Below the pieces are notes generated by a model. That model had not been told where the DNA came from and did no database searches. It saw nothing but the letters and a program-made list of their open reading frames with translations. This document shows positions 58,296 to 64,000 of a stretch of DNA of 64,000 nucleotides, one piece after another (positions within the stretch are counted from its first letter, which is position 1; every line of letters begins with the position of its first letter). The position numbers and the translations under genes were made by a program. Origin of the DNA: Anastatus disparis (Eukaryota > Arthropoda > Insecta > Hymenoptera > Eupelmidae); contig JAFFSR010000347.1 in the NCBI GenBank assembly GCA_017163975.1, positions 7,492,001-7,556,000 on the forward strand, given 5' to 3'.

Positions 58296-60749
58296 TCGTC
58301 GATATTTTTTGAAAAACATATACTTCATATAAAATTACCATATGCCTACTTTTTTATGCGGAAAAGTTTAACCCTTTCAGTAACGAATTATTTTCGCAAA
58401 AATACACGTTTTTTCTATCATACTGTCAAGTCCTGGCTTTCACCAGGACTAAATAAAAGTGTATGATTTGATTATGTTGAATATTTTTGTATGATTTTAA
58501 ATATGAATTTGAATTAATTTGGAATAATTGAATTAATTATTAAATTATAATTATGAAAGATAAATATATGTATAATCTAGTGGTCAATCAAGAAGATTTA
58601 TTTAGAGTATTTGAATAGAGAATATATAAATTGAATATTCTTACCTTGATTGATTTAAGTAGATGAAGGCTAGATATAGACAGACAAAGAATAGATATAG
58701 GCACGATTTGAAATAAGACTCGAGTCGAATATAAGAAACTTTTGAGATATCTATTGACACTTCTAAAAATAATGAATATTGAATACAATAACTTTATTTG
58801 GATTTGACTTTGAATTTAAATTTGAATTACAGGATTTACGACTTGGTACCAACGATGATCCTGGGGTATTGCCTAATGTCGTTAATTTCAGTCAGCTTTT
58901 ATAAGATTTATCTTGACATAATTTCATTAAGTAATAAGTGGATCTTGCTTGTTTTATGATTTAATAATTTCGAAGTCAACGAATTTCGTTGCTTAATATC
59001 AACTTAAAGTTTCTTTACTGCTTAGGTTAACACATTCTTTTATTGTTCGATGACTGTTTAATTAGTTCATTAATATCATGTTAAGAAAAAGATATTTAGA
59101 AATTATAAATTAAAAAGTAATATAAAAGATACGTTGTGACGTAACACCTTGGAGCTCAAAAGATTACATATCAGAAGGATAGGCAATCGTATAAACAAAA
59201 CAGTTATCGAACAATATACAGATAATTATTACAAGCTTAATTGATAAATATACATATTTTTCTATTTGAATAGATACTTATGCACATGGGTACGTTTTAT
59301 CTCGTATACCTTGGGGCTCAAAGATTGTATATAAACAATCGTAATAAGTAGTAAAATGTATTTTACAATGATTTTGGTGTGTTTTACAAAAGGTGAATAA
59401 CATATTGCTAATGCAATTCAGTAAAAGAAAATGACAATATTCGATGTCTTACAAAATATAGGTGAATGACATGTAGGTGTGGGATTTAGACTTTTCTTTT
59501 GACTCGTTACATAAATCATTACATATATATATATATATATATATATAAATTGTTTGTTTATTTTTTTTTTTACATTCCTTTACCTTACACTATTTAGTAA
59601 TAATATAGAAAATGTATAAGTTCTATGAATTATAATATTAATGTTAAATTCAAATTTCTTAGTTATCAATCATTTCAAATTTGATTAATCATAAAATTTT
59701 TATAGTACAGAAAAAAAAGTAATAAGTGTATTAGATATTTTTAGATTCATAATTTATTAATTGTTTTCTTAAATGAGTAAAAATAATAAAATAATGCTAA
59801 GTTATTTAATAAATTATAGACCTTACCTAGATTATTTGTATAATTCTAATTATAACAATCCTTTTGTTTTCTATTTAATTTTAAAAATATGATTCTGAAA
59901 TATGCTTTTATGTTTTTATAATGCTTGAATATATATGAATGACATACGATTAGTGTCATTCACCCCTTCCCGCACAAGGTTGAATCGGAACCGATTCAGC
60001 AAATAAAACAAAAAGATTGTTTTACAATGAACGTATAATTAACTTCTTAATAAACTTAAAGTATCAATTTTTTAAATTGTAGTTCCATAAAAGACTTATC
60101 TCTTATAAAATTATAACTTTACTCTATATCTTTTTGTTAGATTATTTCTTAAATAATATTATGCTAAATAATGCAGCTTGTAAAATAATTAATTTTTTTT
60201 TATTATCTCAGCTTCCTCCTTTTCTTTCTTATATGTATTCATAGAAGGTTAAGATTTCGATGAATAATATTTAAAATCTAAATGAAATATGTGCTTACTA
60301 AAGTATATAAATAAATGACACGCAGAAAAAAAAAGAAAATGAAATCTATAATCGCTTTAATATAGATGTGTATCGTACATCCATAATATGTTGTTTTTTT
60401 GTCTTTTTTTTTATTGTTAAATCAAATATGCTTACGATGTCAATTGATATCGACATGTTTAGGTGAATGACACACGCGCATAGTGTCATTCATTCTTTTA
60501 TGTAACACAACACAATGAAATATGCATGATTTTCATTATATTTGAATATTATGTATATTTGATCTATTTCAAATCACAATTAAAAAGTTTTACTAATTGT
60601 TTTTATAACTAACAAATAATTTTTATCGGCTATATTTATATGTATTTAATTATATATATAATAATGCTCATTTAATAGAACGACATTTATGGGCTGATTT
60701 TATATTTTTCAAACTATGAAATTTATTATTATATTATTTTATTTTTAAA
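58296..60749. other. AT-rich region downstream of env; possible 3' LTR
   Basis: No gene is seen. A (TA)n run lies at 59,523-59,547. A GTGTCATTCA-type motif with its inverse recurs near 59,459, 59,937-59,965 and 60,463-60,492. On the minus strand GAAAGAAAAGGAGGAAG (60,212-60,229) is polypurine-tract-like and is followed by CTGAG, so a 3' LTR of the gypsy element may start near 60,210. This cannot be confirmed because the 5' LTR is outside the window. Confidence 0.4.
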
Positions 60750-62374
60750 TTAATTACGACTAATATTAAATAGTCGAATCTCTTCCTGTTCTTGAGATGC
60801 TGGTTTAAAAGGAGTAGATGTACTTGGGGTAGGTGGTCTTATGTAGGGTGATTTATTCGGTAAAGGTGGGGGCGTTGGTCGAGGCAAAGAAGATTGTAAA
60901 ACCATGGGTTTTGATATGACTGGTTTCTTTATTTTTACTTTCTTCAATTCTATTTCTTCATATCTTGGTATTTTTTTCATTTTATTATTATTTAATATAA
61001 TTATTAAATGCGTAATGGAGCTAAAAATGGCTCCTAATAAATGTATGGACCAGCCATATCTTGTATGAAGAGTATATCCTCTTATAATAGTATCCATAAT
61101 TAATTTAATTATATGAAGAATGATTAAAATCATTATTATAGCTGAACTTATTGACCCAAATGTTGTCAGTTTATTTATGAATTTTTTCCAGGTGTTTTCT
61201 GCTATATTTGATAAAGTATTTTCACTTCTACTGGTGTACATTTTATTACATGTACTACTTCTGCAGTAAGTTTAGCTATGTACCCAGGTTTTTGCATGAT
61301 ATTATAGGCAAATTCATCGGGAGCTATGGATGCAAGGGATAGAGATTCGCGTATTATTTTTTTCTCAATTTCGCATTTTTCTTTTAGGATATTAAAGTAT
61401 AAATCTTTAAGATTAGCCCTAAAATGTTTTTCTATATATACAAATTTAGAATTTACGTAAGTAAATATATCTAAGTTCGTTACTTCTTTCCTCATTTCAT
61501 TATTGTCAAATAATAATTTATTATAAGAAAGGTCTAAGATAAATAATTTAGGATGTTCGGTTTTTGTTAATATCCTATTACAAATGTTAATATTATTTAA
61601 CGCTGATAATGAAAATGTTGTCTCAATAGAATTTACAGTATAAATACGATTTTGATTGGCTGAATTTATTATTTTTGCGGGGCCTCTATATAAGGTTTCG
61701 TATTCTGTTTTAAAACCCTCTTCTGCAGGTAAATCTTCCCAAAAAGTATAGCCTGCTTGTGAATCGATGCAGTGTTCATCCGTAAATTTACATATGGTTC
61801 CTGAGTTTAATCGTAATTTATTGTTTTTTAAACTTACTTGAGCATATTCTTCTAGTAGAGTTATTCTTATGAGGCCTTGGACGAGTACGTTATCCCAGGA
61901 ACCAAAATTATCCCTGTAAGATGCTCCTTTGCATGTTTTATCCTTAAGTGAACCCGCGAAATCTATTCCTACAGATCTTGTTGAATTTATTTTTAAATCC
62001 GCTATTGTATGAATATTATCATATCTAAATATTCCTGTTTCATGTATAAATTTGCATTTTTCATGGCTGATTTCGTAAAGATACTCTTTTAAGGCATGAG
62101 CTGTAGTACCCAGATGGCTAAACATTCCACAGTGAAATACTATTCTCTGTATTTCTATTTTACACTGCATGATTTTTATAGATTTAAATTCTGCAATTTG
62201 TAGTAATTCTATTGTTGTATTACTTATAGTAACATTTTCTTGTTGAAAATCACATTCGCCCGTATCTAGTAAAGAGTACGTATTAATAATTGGATCTGTA
62301 GATTCACAGTTGAAACCGATGATTGCAGAATTACTCTTGATAAGAGATAAGAAGATAAATATGATAGACAGCAT
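60750..62374 (-). pseudogene. env: Envelope glycoprotein gene of the gypsy element, chuvirus-glycoprotein-like
   Basis: Two frames form one gene. 62,374-61,202 (390 codons) starts with a hydrophobic signal peptide (about residues 1-17). It continues as a Cys-rich ectodomain with HCGMFSHLGTT, FGSWDNVLVQG and potential N-glycosylation sites such as NVT and NTT. 61,241-60,750 (163 codons, other frame) supplies a membrane anchor (about residues 29-52), a second hydrophobic stretch (YGWSIHLLGAIF) and a Pro-rich cytoplasmic tail (PRPTPPPLP). The motif order resembles glycoproteins of chuvirus-type negative-strand RNA viruses known to have been taken up by insect retroelements; this assignment is from recall, not a search. 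The frames overlap at 61,202-61,241, so a frameshift or lost segment lies there. It follows integrase by about 50 bases. Confidence 0.65.
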
Positions 62375-62426
62375 TTTTTTTAATGTTTATATAGAGGATA
62401 AAGAGTTCTGAAAATAGAACATGATA

Positions 62427-64000
62427 TTAATTTTTACGTTTATGCAAAATTAATTTATTAGCATGAACTAATTTTGGACCACCCTTATAATTTATAGTGA
62501 TATTGCTATTTTCGTGAATTTTTAATATCTCAAAGTGTCCCAAATTATGATTTTTCTTTAATTTTCCTGGCTTTGGTTCTTTTATAAACCATACTTCATC
62601 GCCAATATTAAAATTTACAAGATTTATAGATCCGTCATAGTATAGTTTAGATTTTTCCTTTGATGATATTAAATTTTCTCGAGCTATTTTTGCAATATCT
62701 TTCATGTTTGTTAATGACTTTTCTATATAATCATTAAACGTTGGTAATTTTTATGATTGTTTCAAAGATTCGCTAGATGGTAATCTAGCTGGGTAGGCGA
62801 AAACTAATTCATGTAGTGTGAATTTATGCCTTGAATGAACACTTGTATTATAGTTAAATTGTGCAAGTTCAAGCCAATTATCCCATTCGATTTTCTTATC
62901 TGCAAAATTTTTTAAATATTCGCATAAGGGATGATGAGCCTTTTCTAACGCGCCGTTAGATTGTGGGTGAAATGCAGTTGTCTCAATTTTTTTAAATTTC
63001 AAACTTTTTGAAATCGCTTTTACTAATTTACCTGTAAAATTTGCACCCTAGTCGGTAAGAACTATTTTTGGTGAACCGAAAATGCAAATGAATTTTTTTA
63101 TAAATGCTCCAGCTATAGACTCTGCTGTTTGATCTTTAAGTGCAACAGCTATTACAAATTTCGATAAATGATCTTGCATTGTTAATATATATTTATTATT
63201 ATTTTTAGTTATATTTAAAGGTCCTACTATATCTAAAGAAATCTTATCGAATGTTTTTTCTGGGGTATCCGTTATGATCATTGGTTGTTTAGTTTTGATT
63301 CTTTTTAATTTATTTTTTTGACATGTTTCGCAATTTTTTATTCGGTTTTGTACATCGGTTTTTAAATTTTCCCAAAAGTATTTATTTTTAATTCTATTAT
63401 AAGTTCTATTAACTCCTGAATGACCTCCTATACTTGAAGAATGGTATAAATCAAAAATTTTTTCTCTGTTATCAATTTTTACATATTCTGTATTATTTAA
63501 ACAAATAATAATTTTAATATCTGTATCTTTAAAAATATCATATAAAATTTCTTCAATTTCGTTCCAAGTTATGTTTAAAATTTTAATATTCTTTGAAATG
63601 CTGAACATATTACATTTATTTTTAATTAACAGATTTTTCAATGTATTAAAATTATTTATTAATTTTTCTTTTACTAAAATAAATGATTCTTTAATATTTA
63701 AGCACATAATAAAAATTTTTCTTTTTTTAAAATTTATTACTTCAATTTCATTGTCTTTTGATTCATTATTTATTTTTATATTATTTTGTACGAGATATCT
63801 ATCTGTTAATTCGTCTAACGGCTTTTTTTCTGTTGTAATTAAATGAACAATATTATCTTTTCTATGTTCTATAGAATTTTTCGAATATATTATTGTATTC
63901 GATTTGTTTGTACATGTATCTTATTGTATAATATTTTCGTCAGTCTTGACGTCTTGATTTGTTATTGTTTTAATTATTTTTTTTGGGGCGACCTCGTTTC
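62427..64000 (-). pseudogene. pol: Ty3/gypsy-type pol, integrase end (partial at window edge)
   Basis: The coding strand enters at the right edge with a basic RGRPKK stretch, then integrase. The zinc-binding HHCC region (HSSSIGGHSGV to CETCQKNK) is followed by the catalytic core with DIVGPL (first Asp), IVLTD (second Asp) and NGALEKAHH (Glu). A C-terminal GDEVWFIKEP/LGHFEIL segment comes last. All is in one frame, but stops occur near 63,895, at 63,049 (TAG directly after the second Asp) and near 62,748. The protein ends at 62,427, just before env. Protease, RT and RNase H must lie to the right of the window. The integrase type and downstream env fit an errantivirus-like layout. Confidence 0.8.

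Overview
The window is strongly AT-rich eukaryotic DNA that I can explain almost entirely as layered, decayed transposable elements. I found no host protein-coding gene, rRNA gene or functional tRNA gene. The families present point to an insect: a pogo-like DDE transposase, a Mutator-like transposase joined to an exonuclease, Penelope GIY-YIG, two endonuclease-type LINEs, TTAA and TA MITEs, and a Ty3/gypsy element with an envelope gene. A hymenopteran is my guess, from the style of the second LINE, and this is weakly supported.

Layout. 1-10,046: an inverted-repeat block whose outer arms are at 1-170 and 9,877-10,046. It encloses two composite foldback elements (310-4,338 and 4,341-8,072) and a 164-bp satellite-like array (8,300-9,680). 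11,776-17,387: a large foldback element split by a 3.35-kb DNA transposon (12,279-15,623, TSD TTA) that carries a broken gene of a widespread repeat-protein family. 18.4-28.9 kb: dispersed and foldback repeats, including a 703-bp near-perfect hairpin (19,967-20,669) and a TTAA element interrupted by a solo LTR (23,483-24,797). 30,003-43,295: a long-TIR element holding Penelope and pogo-like remnants, a SINE with a 12-bp target duplication and two MITEs. Its right TIR is split by an 8.9-kb insertion (34,018-42,954) that carries the Mutator-like/exonuclease pseudogene and a 3.3-kb TA element. 43.4-47.3 kb: another foldback, split by an 1,841-bp LTR-like unit.

48.0-51.85 kb: a decayed LINE whose ORF1-like part runs into the endonuclease. 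52.9-57.5 kb: a second, purine-strand-biased LINE with a 0.5-kb repeat inserted in its endonuclease. 60.75-64.0 kb: the 3' part of a Ty3/gypsy-type element (integrase, then env) that continues beyond the right edge. Its env resembles the glycoprotein of chuvirus-type RNA viruses and is the most notable coding feature.

The genes do not form a pathway. Their order reflects insertion history, which can be read directly in several places because an inverted arm or a tandem copy preserves the empty target site. Every coding region seen has stops, frameshifts or missing parts, so none looks active here. Boundaries set by TSD and TIR are exact to a base or two; other repeat limits are approximate, because they were read by eye.
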